From GAS368 sp965227745 (lineage in GTDB: Bacteria > Verrucomicrobiota > Verrucomicrobiia > Opitutales > Opitutaceae): DNA of 64,000 bases. The notes under the pieces are model-generated. The model did not search any database. It saw nothing but the letters and a program-made list of their open reading frames with translations, and had not been told where the DNA came from. Location of the stretch: the NCBI GenBank assembly GCA_965227745.1, contig OZ245769.1, forward strand, positions 5,642,001-5,706,000. Reading direction: 5' to 3'. Of the stretch, positions 27,600 through 36,936 are shown piece after piece. Each line of letters begins with the position of its first letter. Positions within the stretch are counted from its first letter, which is position 1. The position numbers and the translations under genes were made by a program.

Positions 27600-30527
27600 G
27601 TGATCGTGGAACACAGCTTGCGGACGGCGGGGCCACGCTTTCATCATGATCTCCACGTGGCCCTGTCTTCCGATAACACCCCTGTCGTCCGGCGATTTTT
27701 GACGTGGGAGCGGCCTTTGCTGCCGCAGGCGGTGGAGTATTTGGCGGGGGAGTGGGCCGGGGAGGGGCCGCTCGATCTCTCGCGGTTGCTGGTCATCGTG
27801 CCGACGCGCCAGTCGGGCCGCCGGTTGCGCGAAGCGCTCGCGGCGCGCGCGGCGGCGCGGGGCCAGGCTGTTTTCCCGCCGGCGGTGCTGACGCCCGATG
27901 CGCTCGTCGCCAACGGCACGGAGCGTGAGTCCGGGGTGGTCGCGGCCACTCGCATCGAGGCCCGGCTGGCGTGGGCGGAAGTGTTGCGCGAGATCGACCT
28001 CGAGGAATTTCGCGACGTGTTTCCGGTCGATCCGCCCTCGCGCCATGCGACGTGGGCGCTGCAACTCGCCGGGCAATTCGTCCGCCTCCAAGGTGCGCTC
28101 GGCGAAGGCGGCCTGCGCATCGCCGATGTGGTCGAGCGGGCGGGCGGGGAATTTCCCGAGGCGGAGCGCTGGCGCCAACTTGGCGAACTCGAGCGCCGCT
28201 ACGACGACGCCCTCGCGGCGGTGGAGCGCCGCGATGAACGCGCGCTCCGCATCGCCGCCGCCAGCCAGCCGAATCTCCCGCCCGGGGTAAATCGCCTGAT
28301 CATCCTCGCCACGCCCGATCCGCTGCCGCTCGCCGTGCGCGCGTGGGAGGCGGTCCTCCGCGAGGGGGCCTGCACCGTGGAAGTCGTGCTGCATGCTCCC
28401 GAAGCCGAGGCGGACAATTTCGATGCGTGGGGCCGCCCGCTCACGACCGCTTGGGAGACCCGCGTCATCACCCTGCCCGAGTACGAGCAGCGCGTGCGCC
28501 TCTGCGCGGATCCGGCGGCGCAGGCGGAGCGCATCGCCAACCTCGCCCGCGGGTATGCGCGCCCCTCCGGCCTGCTTGGTATCGGAATCGCGGATACGGA
28601 AGTCGCGCCGCTGGTGGAAAACGAGCTGGCGCGCGCCGAGCTCGCGGCCTTTAACCCCGAGGGCCGCCCGCGCGCCCGCGACAGCCTCTTTGCCCTCGTC
28701 TCCGCGCTCGCCGAATTTGCGACGAGCGGGAGCTTCGAGTCCGGCGCGGCGGTGCTGCGCTGCCCCGACGTGCTCCAGTGGCTCCGCGCCCGCGCCGAGG
28801 GCGGCCGCTTCTCGCCGGCCGAACTCCTGCAGGAACTCGACGACCTGCGCGACCGCCACCTGCCCCCGACGCTGGCCGCGGCGCGCGAACAGGCCGCGCG
28901 CACGCGCGGGGACCGGCCCGAGGAATTGCGTTTTCCGCGCGTGGCGCCCGCGCTCGCCGCGCTCAGCGAATTGCGGGCGACGCTTACCACCGGCAGTTTT
29001 CCGGACAACGCCGCCTCGGCCCTGATGATGATTTTCTCCGCGCGCCGGATCGACTCCGACGACCCGCTCGCGGAGTCCGCCACCGCCTGGACGGAGGTGC
29101 TGCGCGAGACCGCGCGGGCGCTCGAGGCGCACCACGGCGCGGGGCTCGCGCTCGCCGAGCAGTGGGCCGTGGCACTCGAGGCCTTTGGCGCGGAAGCGCA
29201 CACGCCGCGCCGGCCGGAAAACGCCCTCGATCTCCTCGGCTGGCTGGAACTGCTGTGGGAAGACGCGCCGCACCTCGTGATCGCCGGCTTCAACGACGGG
29301 CGCGTGCCGGAAGCGATTGTTGGCGAGGTTTTCTTGCCCGAGGCGCTCCGCGTGCTGCTCGGCCTCAAGACCAATGCCGATCGGCTCGCGCGCGACGCGT
29401 ATCTCCTCACGGCGCTGGCGGGCTGGCGCCGCGGCGACACGGGCCGGCTCGAAATTCTCCTCGGCAAAACGTCGACCGCCGGCGATCCCCTGCGGCCCTC
29501 GCGGCTGCTGTTGCGTTGTCCCGATGCGGAGCTGCCGGCGCGCGTCGCGCTGCTGTTTCGCGGGGTGCCGCCCGCGCGGGCCAATCCCCCGTGGACGCGG
29601 GCGTGGCGGCTCCGTCCGCCGGTGGCTCCGGTCCTCACCAAGGTATCCGTCACCGCCCTACGCGACTGGCTCAACTGCCCGTTTCGTTTTTACCTCAAGC
29701 ACGCGCTCAAGATGCAGCGCATCGACCCCGCCAAGGACGAACTCGACCCGCGCGATTTCGGGACGCTCGTCCACGCCGCGCTCCAGCAACTCGGCGAAAC
29801 GCCGGAGATGCACGACTGCGAGGATGCGGGCCTGATCCAGGATTTTCTCCTCGAGCGCTTCGAGCGCGCGGCCCGCGCCAAGCATGGGGCGGAGCTCACG
29901 CTGCCGCTCGTCGTGCAACTCGAAGCCGCGCGCCAGCGCCTGCGCGCCACGGCCGTGGCGGAGGCCCGCGAGCGCGTCGAGGGCTGGCGGACGATCCGCG
30001 TGGAGTCGCCCTTCACCTTTGACCTCGGAGGACTGACGATCAGCGGGAAGATCGACCGGATCGACCGCCACGCCGATGGCCGCGTGCGCGTGCTCGACTA
30101 CAAGACCAGCGACACCGCCGTCTCGCCCGACAAAGCCCATCTCCGCAACCCGCGTGACGAAGATGCCGCGCGCCCGGACTGGATGCGCAACGTGGATGCC
30201 GACGGCAAAGCCCACCTCTGGACGGATCTGCAGTTGCCGCTGTACCTCCGGGCGGTGGCGCCCGAGTTTGGCGATGCGGTGACCTGCGTGTATTTCAATT
30301 TGCCCAAGGCGGCGGGCGACACGGCGATCGCGCCCTGGCCGGGTTATTCGCGCGACTTGCAGGCCTCGGCGGAGAGTTGCGCGGCGGGAGTCGCCGCCGC
30401 GATCACCGCGCGGGAGTTTTGGCCACCGCGCGAACTCGCGGGCCGCGACGCCGAGTGGGACGATTTTGCCGAGCTGTTTCATCAAGGCGCGGCGGCGAGC
30501 ATCGCGTGGGAGGGCGCGCCGCGATGA
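27600..30527 (+). CDS. addB: AddB-like helicase/PD-(D/E)XK exonuclease subunit
   Basis: A 975-residue protein, counted from a GTG at 27600; a GTG at 27657 is an alternative start. The N-terminal part has IVPTRQSGRRLREALAARA, in place of a degenerate Walker region. The C-terminal nuclease domain shows LRDWLNCPFRFYLKHALKM, FGTLVHAALQQLGE, GKIDRIDRH, VLDYKTSDT (near residue 835) and LQLPLYLRA, the RecB-type PD-(D/E)XK motifs. In AddAB complexes this subunit cuts one strand and helps recognise the recombination hotspot. Its stop overlaps the ATG of the AddA-like gene (ATGA). It is the best candidate for the RecBCD equivalent in this genome. Confidence 0.85.
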   Translation: MIVEHSLRTAGPRFHHDLHVALSSDNTPVVRRFLTWERPLLPQAVEYLAGEWAGEGPLDLSRLLVIVPTRQSGRRLREALAARAAARGQAVFPPAVLTPDALVANGTERESGVVAATRIEARLAWAEVLREIDLEEFRDVFPVDPPSRHATWALQLAGQFVRLQGALGEGGLRIADVVERAGGEFPEAERWRQLGELERRYDDALAAVERRDERALRIAAASQPNLPPGVNRLIILATPDPLPLAVRAWEAVLREGACTVEVVLHAPEAEADNFDAWGRPLTTAWETRVITLPEYEQRVRLCADPAAQAERIANLARGYARPSGLLGIGIADTEVAPLVENELARAELAAFNPEGRPRARDSLFALVSALAEFATSGSFESGAAVLRCPDVLQWLRARAEGGRFSPAELLQELDDLRDRHLPPTLAAAREQAARTRGDRPEELRFPRVAPALAALSELRATLTTGSFPDNAASALMMIFSARRIDSDDPLAESATAWTEVLRETARALEAHHGAGLALAEQWAVALEAFGAEAHTPRRPENALDLLGWLELLWEDAPHLVIAGFNDGRVPEAIVGEVFLPEALRVLLGLKTNADRLARDAYLLTALAGWRRGDTGRLEILLGKTSTAGDPLRPSRLLLRCPDAELPARVALLFRGVPPARANPPWTRAWRLRPPVAPVLTKVSVTALRDWLNCPFRFYLKHALKMQRIDPAKDELDPRDFGTLVHAALQQLGETPEMHDCEDAGLIQDFLLERFERAARAKHGAELTLPLVVQLEAARQRLRATAVAEARERVEGWRTIRVESPFTFDLGGLTISGKIDRIDRHADGRVRVLDYKTSDTAVSPDKAHLRNPRDEDAARPDWMRNVDADGKAHLWTDLQLPLYLRAVAPEFGDAVTCVYFNLPKAAGDTAIAPWPGYSRDLQASAESCAAGVAAAITAREFWPPRELAGRDAEWDDFAELFHQGAAASIAWEGAPR

Positions 30528-33500
30528 GCCGGGCCGCGCACCAGATGATCCTCGCCTCGGCGGGGTCGGGAAAAACGTACGCGCTCACGAACCGCTTCGT
30601 GAAGCTCCTCGCCGAAGGCGCCGCGCCCGAGCGCATCGTGGCGCTCACCTTCACGCGCAAGGCGGCGGGCGAATTTTTCGATGAGATTCTGAAGAAGCTC
30701 GCGCGCGCCGCGGAGTCGGAGGCGGCGGCCCGGCAACTGGCGCAGGAAATCGGCGCGAGCGGACACCACGCGGCGGACTTTTTGAAAATGCTCCGCGCGA
30801 TGGTGGATGCGATGCCGCGCCTGAGCCTCGGCACGCTCGACGGATTTTTCGCGCGGGTGGTGCGGAGCTTCCCGCTGGAACTCGGCCTGAGCGGCGATTT
30901 TCAGATCATGCAGGAAGCCACCGCGCGCCGGGAGCGCCGCCGCGTGCTGCGCCGGATGTTTGCCGCCGCCGGGGAGCCCGATGACCTCCAGCGCGAATTC
31001 ATCGAGGCCTTCAAACGCGCGACCTTTGGCGTGGAGGAAAAGCGCCTCGCGCGCGTGCTCGATGCCTTTCTCGACGCGCACAGCGACACCTACCTCGCTG
31101 CGCCCGACGCCGAGCGCTGGGGCGCGGAAGCCCTGATCTGGCCCGAAGGCAGCACCTGGCTGGCCGCCGCCACAGGCCGCGCCGCCGCCGCGCAGGAACT
31201 CCATGCCGCGCTCCCGTGGGGCACCCTCAACGACAAGCAACGCCAGCGGCTCAACGATTTCTTCGAGGCGCTCCCGGAGTGGTCGCCCGGAGCGCCGCTG
31301 CCCAAGCCGGTGGATTACCTCGTCGATAACACCTTTAAAATTTGGGACGCCCTCGCGGCGGGCGACGACGCGGAGATCACGATCGAGCGCAAGAAAGTCG
31401 CCCTCGACCCGCGGGCGCGCGCCGCGCTGGTGCAAGTCGTCGCGAGCATCGCGGGCGCGGTGCTGCAACAACGCATCGAGATGACGCGCGGCCTCTTCGC
31501 CGTGTTGCGCGGCTACGAACGCCACTATCACGAGTCGGTGCGGCGCGCGGGCCGGCTGACCTTTGCCGATGTGCTCCGCCTGCTCCTGCCCGCCGCCGGG
31601 GCGCCCGCGCTCTCCGCGCGCGACGGCGGCGATGCGCGCCTGCTGATCGACTGGCGGCTCGACGCGAAATTCGACCACTGGCTCCTCGATGAGTTTCAGG
31701 ACACGAGCTACGCGCAGTGGAGCGTGCTCCGCAGCCTGATCGACGAGGCGGTGCAAGACCCCGAGCGAGCGCGCAGCCTCTTCTACGTCGGCGACGTGAA
31801 GCAATCGATCTACTCCTGGCGCGGCGGCGACCCGCGCCTGTTTCGCGAGATCTACAACTATTACAACGCAACGGTGCCCGGCACCATCGAGGAAGGCCGG
31901 CTGGATGAGTCGTACCGCTCGGGCCCGCCGGTGGTGGCGCTGGTGAATCAGGTTTTTGGATACGAGGAGGCCCTGGCCACGAATGTCCCAGTGGAGACCG
32001 CCGCCGCGTGGGCGCGCGAGTGGCGCCCGCATGTGAGCGCGAAGCCCGCGCTCGGCGGCTGGGCGGAGCTCCGCCACGCGGACGACGAGGAGGGCCGCTT
32101 TGCGGAGACGCTGAAAATCCTGCGCGACAGCCGGGCGCTGGCGCGAGGGCTCGAAGTCGCGGTGCTCGTGCGCGACAATCGCACGGCGGCGGCGCTGGCC
32201 GACTACATCCGCAGTAAAAGCGAGGGCACCATCCCGGCGGTCGCCGAGAGCGACCTGCACGTCGCGATCGACAACCCGCTCACCTGCGCGCTCCTCGCGC
32301 TCCTCCGCGCGGCGGCGCACCCCGGCGACACGCTCGCGCAACAGCACGTCAACATGACGCCCCTGCGCGAACTGCTGCTCGAGGAAAAAGCCGGCGACGC
32401 CGATGCGCAGACGCTGCGCCTGCTGACGGAGATTCACGAAAACGGGTTTGCGGCGACGCTGGAGCGCTGGCTGCGGAAGCTCGGCCCGGTGATCGCAGGC
32501 GATGACTTCAGCCTCGAGCGCGGCCGCATGCTCGTCGACGCGGCGATGGAATTTGATGAGCGCGGCAGCCGCGACGTGGCGGAGTTTTTGGAGTTCGCGG
32601 AGCGGTTTACGGCGCGCGACACCGAGACGGCCGGCGTGGTGCGCGTGATGACGATTCACAAGTCAAAGGGCCTCGGCTTCGATCTCGTCATCGTGCCCGA
32701 CCTCGAAGGCAAGACCCTCGCCTCGCGGCGCGAAGGCCTCGCGGTGCAACGGGCCGCCGACCGCTCGGTGGAGTGGGTGTTTGAACTGCCGGCGAAACTT
32801 TTCACCGAGCGCGACCCCGTGCTCGCGGCGCACCTGGCGTCCGCGGAAGCCGAGGCGGCGTACGAAAATCTTTGCCTCCTATACGTCGCGCTCACGCGCG
32901 CGAAACGCGCGCTCTACATCATCACGCAACCGGTCGCGGTGAAATCGACCTCGCGCAATTTCCCGCGCCTCCTCACGGCTACGCTCGGGGAAACGTGGAG
33001 CGAAGGGGACGCGAAGTGGTTTGAGAAAATTCCGCTGGTCGCGGACGCGACAGACGCGGCGGTGGAGCCGGAGGCGGGCGGAATCGCGCGGGAGATTTTG
33101 GCGGAAGCGACGACGCCCCGCGTGGTGCGGCATCCGGCGCGCACGCCCTCCGACCAGCGCCGGATGGAGATCGGCGGCGCGCCGCTCTTTGCCCTCGATG
33201 AGAGCCGCACGCGCGGCGTGGAGTTTGGGCTGATCGTGCACGATGCGTTCGCCGAGGTGGAGTGGCGCGACGAGTTGGACGAAAAAGAATTTGTCGCCGC
33301 GTGCGCGGGACGCGGCGAAGCGGGCGCGGAAGTGCTGGCGTGCGTGCGCGCGCCGGCGCTCGCCGACGTGTGGGCGAAACCGAAGTTGAGCGGCGCGGCG
33401 GTGCGCGCGGAAGTGTGGCGCGAGCGGGCGTTTGAAGTGGTGCTCGACGGCGTGTGGATGACGGGGGCATTTGACCGCGTGATCGTGCTCCGCGATGCGC

Positions 33501-33718
33501 GTGGGCGGGCGACGAGCGCGCGGGTGTTTGATTTCAAAACGGATCGGGTGGAGCGGGGCGTCGATCTGGCCGTGGCCGCGAAACGCCATGCGGCGCAAGT
33601 GAAGATTTACGGACGGGTCGTCGCGATGCTCACGGGACTCGAGCCGAGCGCGGTGACGGGCGAGGTGGTGTTTACGCGCGAACGGCGGAAAGTGGCGATG
33701 GAAAGTGGGGAAGGGTAA
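30524..33718 (+). CDS. addA: AddA-like UvrD/Rep helicase-nuclease subunit
   Basis: A 1,064-residue superfamily 1A helicase with a C-terminal nuclease. Motif I is LASAGSGKTYAL (residues 9-20), Ia is ALTFTRKAAGEF, II is LLDEFQDTSYAQW (near 388), III is VGDVKQSIYSWRGGD, and V is MTIHKSKGLGFDLVIVPDL (near 710). The C-terminal domain has GLIVHDAFAEVEW, GAFDRVIV and VFDFKTDRVE (near 1003), an intact RecB-type nuclease. It pairs with the overlapping AddB-like gene for double-strand break resection. ATG at 30524 is set by the ATGA overlap; the open frame upstream is not related to helicases. Confidence 0.9.
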   Translation: MSRAAHQMILASAGSGKTYALTNRFVKLLAEGAAPERIVALTFTRKAAGEFFDEILKKLARAAESEAAARQLAQEIGASGHHAADFLKMLRAMVDAMPRLSLGTLDGFFARVVRSFPLELGLSGDFQIMQEATARRERRRVLRRMFAAAGEPDDLQREFIEAFKRATFGVEEKRLARVLDAFLDAHSDTYLAAPDAERWGAEALIWPEGSTWLAAATGRAAAAQELHAALPWGTLNDKQRQRLNDFFEALPEWSPGAPLPKPVDYLVDNTFKIWDALAAGDDAEITIERKKVALDPRARAALVQVVASIAGAVLQQRIEMTRGLFAVLRGYERHYHESVRRAGRLTFADVLRLLLPAAGAPALSARDGGDARLLIDWRLDAKFDHWLLDEFQDTSYAQWSVLRSLIDEAVQDPERARSLFYVGDVKQSIYSWRGGDPRLFREIYNYYNATVPGTIEEGRLDESYRSGPPVVALVNQVFGYEEALATNVPVETAAAWAREWRPHVSAKPALGGWAELRHADDEEGRFAETLKILRDSRALARGLEVAVLVRDNRTAAALADYIRSKSEGTIPAVAESDLHVAIDNPLTCALLALLRAAAHPGDTLAQQHVNMTPLRELLLEEKAGDADAQTLRLLTEIHENGFAATLERWLRKLGPVIAGDDFSLERGRMLVDAAMEFDERGSRDVAEFLEFAERFTARDTETAGVVRVMTIHKSKGLGFDLVIVPDLEGKTLASRREGLAVQRAADRSVEWVFELPAKLFTERDPVLAAHLASAEAEAAYENLCLLYVALTRAKRALYIITQPVAVKSTSRNFPRLLTATLGETWSEGDAKWFEKIPLVADATDAAVEPEAGGIAREILAEATTPRVVRHPARTPSDQRRMEIGGAPLFALDESRTRGVEFGLIVHDAFAEVEWRDELDEKEFVAACAGRGEAGAEVLACVRAPALADVWAKPKLSGAAVRAEVWRERAFEVVLDGVWMTGAFDRVIVLRDARGRATSARVFDFKTDRVERGVDLAVAAKRHAAQVKIYGRVVAMLTGLEPSAVTGEVVFTRERRKVAMESGEG

Positions 33719-33896
33719 GAACGCGGATGATCGCGCGGATAGTGCTGGGGATTTCGTGCGGTTTTCGCGGGAGTGCCGCATTGAAGCCGGAGCAGGGGGA
33801 GGGGGGCGGAAAGGCGTTTTTGGCGGGTACGCGATTCTCGTTAAAATTCGGGCTTTACAGCGCCCAACCGGCTAGGCACGGTCTTCCCTTCTATTT

Positions 33897-33998
33897 ATGG
33901 GCAATCTCAAAAAGAAACGTCGTCTGAAGATGAACAAGCACAAGCGCCGGAAGCGCTTGAAGTCGAATCGCCACAAGAAGCGTACGTGGCAGAAGTGA
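33897..33998 (+). CDS. 33-residue basic ribosomal-type protein (AURKAIP1/COX24-like, bS22-like)
   Basis: A tiny gene coding MGNLKKKRRLKMNKHKRRKR followed by LKSNRHKKRTWQK. The pattern KKRR-x-KM-x-KHKRRKRLK-x-x-R-x-x-KR is that of the AURKAIP1/COX24 domain proteins and the bS22 protein of mycobacterial 30S subunits. Twenty of 33 residues are Lys, Arg or His. It is followed after about 80 bases by a strong terminator. No good Shine-Dalgarno is visible, as is common for these. The name is inferred from the motif; ribosome association is an inference. Confidence 0.8.
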   Translation: MGNLKKKRRLKMNKHKRRKRLKSNRHKKRTWQK

Positions 33999-34078
33999 GT
34001 TGAGCCCCGCGCCTTGCCGCGCGCTGTTGGTTCCTGCTCCTTCTTCCCCCTCCCGTTTCGACGACCCCTCCCTTTCCG

Positions 34079-34107
34079 ACCCGCCGCGTGCTCGTGGCGG
34101 GTTTTTT
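34079..34107 (+). terminator. Intrinsic terminator after the small ribosomal-type gene
   Basis: Stem ACCCGCCGCG pairs with CGTGGCGGGT around TGCT (34079-34102, one G-U), followed by a run of six T. Confidence 0.9.
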
Positions 34108-34166
34108 GTCGTAGAGCGATTGCTCCGGCCGGAAATCGGGAGCAGAGCGCCGCGATCTGAAGCGGA

Positions 34167-35117
34167 TTACGGGACGCGGGTGACCTTTAAACCCCTGGCG
34201 CGCAACAATTCGATCACGCTTTTGGGCCCGATCAAATGGGCGGTGCCGATGGCGACAAAGGCCCCGCCGGCGGCGATATGCGGGGCGAGGCGGTCGGCCA
34301 TGACGCGATTGCGTCGGTAGATTAGCGGCTCCGTCAGGGCGCGCGACGCGGGGGATTTGACGTATTCGGCCTCGATGGCGTCGAGCAGGGTGCGCTCATC
34401 GCCAGTGGCGTAGGCGCGGTAGAGTTTTTGCTCGTTGGGCCGACCGTGATCGAGCTCATCGAGGGCGTCGGACAGCATGGTGACGGAGGCCTTTTCGGGC
34501 AGACCGATGAGCGCGTCGAGTTGTTCATCCATGGTCTCGAGCGCGGTGACTTTGATCTTCTTCGCGACGGCCCGAGCTTGGAGTTGACCATCGACGGTGG
34601 CGAACGGATCGACGTCCGGCGGCATGGCAAAGAGCATCGCCGCCAGCCCCGGGGGTAGGCGTTGTAACACCATGTCGGGCAGCCCCATCGCGGCGGCGGC
34701 TTTTTGGGTTCGCACCCACAGGGCAGGGGAGATGCGCGTCGAAAGATCGGGCGCATTGATCATCAGGAGCTTGCCGGCGAGCGCCATGCCGGCTTCGGAG
34801 GTGATCTCGACCTCGGGATGGAAGCTCTGGCTGGCGTCCAGGGTGGCCCAAACATTGGCCGGGAGATGGGCGACACCGGGGTCGCTGCTATGGATCGTCC
34901 CAAATAGCCAACTGGGGCGTGCACCTTCCACCTTCCATAAAAACGGGCGCGTGGCCGTGCGCTTTGCATTTTCTTTGGAAGCTGCTGATGGGGAGCCCGA
35001 TGGGGAGATTTCCGCCGCCGGTGCCGGGGAGGTGAAGACCCCGCTGGCGAAGAAAAAGTAAATGGCGACCATCAGGGCCTTCGCACCTTGGTTTAATCTT
35101 GTCATACCTAGGGTCAT
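34167..35117 (-). CDS. TraB/GumN family protein
   Basis: A 316-residue secreted protein. An N-terminal hydrophobic run (ALMVAIYFFFASGVFTS) acts as a signal peptide or anchor. The family motifs are SWLFGTIHSSD near residue 70 and FVAIGTAHLIGP near residue 290, the two GTxH boxes of the TraB/GumN (ChaN-related, Tiki-like) metalloprotease-like fold; the middle part has ALWVRTQKAAAAMGL. ATG at 35117 is used; an ATG at 35105 is possible. Activity in bacteria is poorly known. It is divergent from pilM with about 150 bases between. Confidence 0.88.
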   Translation of the reverse strand: MTLGMTRLNQGAKALMVAIYFFFASGVFTSPAPAAEISPSGSPSAASKENAKRTATRPFLWKVEGARPSWLFGTIHSSDPGVAHLPANVWATLDASQSFHPEVEITSEAGMALAGKLLMINAPDLSTRISPALWVRTQKAAAAMGLPDMVLQRLPPGLAAMLFAMPPDVDPFATVDGQLQARAVAKKIKVTALETMDEQLDALIGLPEKASVTMLSDALDELDHGRPNEQKLYRAYATGDERTLLDAIEAEYVKSPASRALTEPLIYRRNRVMADRLAPHIAAGGAFVAIGTAHLIGPKSVIELLRARGLKVTRVP

Positions 35118-35180
35118 TTAGGAGTTTCCACTACCGGATTTGCGGTTGCTAAGCTGTTCCCTGCCTGAATTTATAGAGGG

Positions 35181-35210
35181 AATACCCTAGTTTCCGTTTA
35201 GCTGGGTATT
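35181..35210. promoter_or_regulatory. Inverted repeat upstream of pilM
   Basis: AATACCC (35181-35187) and GGGTATT (35204-35210), 16 bases apart, about 58 bases before the pilM ATG and 64 bases upstream of the divergent TraB/GumN start. It is a candidate operator or a leader hairpin; there is no T-run. Unverified. Confidence 0.4.
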
Positions 35211-35267
35211 GTTAGTACCGATAGATGGCGTTCCGTCTCCCCTCTTACCACCACATTTAGCGATCGC

Positions 35268-36329
35268 ATGCTTTTCTCCCAGAAAACGAAAGGGTTCTTC
35301 GTCGAACTCAACGATCATGCGATCATGTTGGCGCGAACGTCGTCCACGGTTGCGCCGTTCACGGTGGAAGACATGCGCGAGTGCCCGCCCGGCGATGCCG
35401 CCGCGCTCGAAGACGCGCTCAAGATCATCCAGCCGAAGAAATCTCCCAGTGGTTACCTGCATGCGACTATTGGGATTTTCCCGGCGAAGCGCCTCGTGCG
35501 TCGCCACTCGATCGAGTTAAAACGCATCAAGGAGCCCGGTTACCTCGCCGAGGTTTGCACGCAGCAGTTTCGCATCGAGCAGGAAAAATATTCGCTCGCG
35601 ATTCTCAATTCCGTCGACGGCTCCGACTACGATTTGAACAAGGCCGTGCAGAAGGACGTGATTTTCTGCGGCCTCCCCGGTGAGGATGTAGAAGCCATTC
35701 AAAATTCGCTGCTCGAGTCCGGCATTTATCCGGAGCGCCTCGAGCTCGGCTCGGTGGCGACGCTTGGCGGCGTGGTGGATTATCTCAACTACTCGAAGTC
35801 AAAGATCCCGACACTTGTACTCGAGATCGGGGCCGACGCCACGCACTCGTTCATCGTCTCCGGTTCCGGTGTCGATGCCTCGCGTCCGATCCCGCAGGGC
35901 CTCGATGCGATGGTGCCCATCGTTCAGAAGGAACTCGGGCTCAAGGACGAGGAGTCCGCGCGAAAACTTTTTTACTCCAACACCTTCGATTTCACCGGCA
36001 TGGGCCCGCTGCTCATCAAGCGCCTCCTGAAGGAGCTTCAGTCCTCCATCGGTTTCTACGAGGTGCAGACCGGTCAGTCGGTCGGGCAGGTCTTGTGCAC
36101 GCAGCTTTCGCCGAAGCTCGCGTGGCTCGATACCGCCATCGCCAATTCTCTCGGCATCACGAGCCTCCGGCTCGATCCCGCTCCGTGGCTGGCCTCACGC
36201 CAGATCACGCTCCCCGAGTCGCTCGCGCGCAATGCCCAGGACGTCCGCTGGTTCGGACTGCTCAGCCTGATGGCTCACTATCACACCGCCACCGCCGCCA
36301 ATGCTATCGTTTCTGAAGAAAAAAAGTGA
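35268..36329 (+). CDS. pilM: Type IV pilus assembly protein PilM
   Basis: A 353-residue actin-like ATPase-fold protein. It starts MLFSQKTKGFFVELNDHAIML, giving the first beta hairpin of the fold. The central nucleotide-binding part is VLEIGADATHSFIVSGSGV, and LLKELQSSIGFYE is the helix typical of the family. PilM binds the short N-terminal peptide of PilN on the cytoplasmic side of the inner membrane. It is the first gene of pilMNOPQ; the pilN start overlaps its last 29 bases. The divergence from proteobacterial PilM is large, so the name rests also on gene order. Confidence 0.83.
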   Translation: MLFSQKTKGFFVELNDHAIMLARTSSTVAPFTVEDMRECPPGDAAALEDALKIIQPKKSPSGYLHATIGIFPAKRLVRRHSIELKRIKEPGYLAEVCTQQFRIEQEKYSLAILNSVDGSDYDLNKAVQKDVIFCGLPGEDVEAIQNSLLESGIYPERLELGSVATLGGVVDYLNYSKSKIPTLVLEIGADATHSFIVSGSGVDASRPIPQGLDAMVPIVQKELGLKDEESARKLFYSNTFDFTGMGPLLIKRLLKELQSSIGFYEVQTGQSVGQVLCTQLSPKLAWLDTAIANSLGITSLRLDPAPWLASRQITLPESLARNAQDVRWFGLLSLMAHYHTATAANAIVSEEKK

Positions 36330-36936
36330 CGCGGCCGTCTCGGCGGCAGCCTCCGCGTCCGTGCCCGCATGGCACCCGAATTTCCGCAACTTCGAGAAGT
36401 TGCCGGACATCAAGGTCGTCCGCACGGCCTTCTTCGTCAACGGCGCGGCCGTGTTCGTCGCGCTCGCGGTGGCGATCTACTTCGGCATGCAGGAGTACCA
36501 GCTCCGCAATCTCAACACCGCCCGCGACGAAGCTCAGCGCCAGATCGATGCCAAGAAGCCCGGCAGCGACCGCGCCGTCGCCCTCTACAAGAAATTCCAG
36601 GCCGAAGAAGCGAAGATGAACGAGGTCGAGGCCTTCGTGAAGTCGAAGCCCTCCGCCGCCGATCTTCTTATTCATCTCGGGCAGACGCTGCCGAGCAACA
36701 TCGCCTTCGATAGCATCGATCTCCGGGAAAATGGTCTTGTGCTCCGCGTCACGGTGCGCGGCACGTCGTCCGCCGCCGCGGGCTACTCCACGAACTATTT
36801 AGAGCAGCTCAAGGCCGACAAGGCGCTTTCCGCCTTCGATTCCGCCGAGTTCGCGATTACCAACTCCACTCGCAATGCCTCCACGGGCCGCTTGTCCGTC
36901 GAGATGTTTCTGCGCCTCAAGGGGGCCAAAAAATGA
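36301..36936 (+). CDS. pilN: Type IV pilus assembly protein PilN-like
   Basis: A 211-residue bitopic membrane protein. A cytoplasmic N-terminus of about 50 residues (MLSFLKKKSDAA, FEKLPDIKVVRT) precedes one transmembrane helix (FFVNGAAVFVALAVAIYFGM), then a periplasmic coiled coil (RDEAQRQIDA, KKFQAEEAKMNEVEAFVKS) and a ferredoxin-like domain. This is the PilN layout in the alignment complex. It overlaps pilM by 29 bases and pilO by 4 (ATGA). Classical PilN has a conserved N-terminal NLLP motif, which is not evident here. Confidence 0.78.
   Translation: MLSFLKKKSDAAVSAAASASVPAWHPNFRNFEKLPDIKVVRTAFFVNGAAVFVALAVAIYFGMQEYQLRNLNTARDEAQRQIDAKKPGSDRAVALYKKFQAEEAKMNEVEAFVKSKPSAADLLIHLGQTLPSNIAFDSIDLRENGLVLRVTVRGTSSAAAGYSTNYLEQLKADKALSAFDSAEFAITNSTRNASTGRLSVEMFLRLKGAKK

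Noticed and set aside
30377..30523. Upstream extension of the AddA-like frame
   Set aside because: Covers the nuclease end of the AddB-like gene in another frame; ATG at 30524 begins the helicase motif I region.
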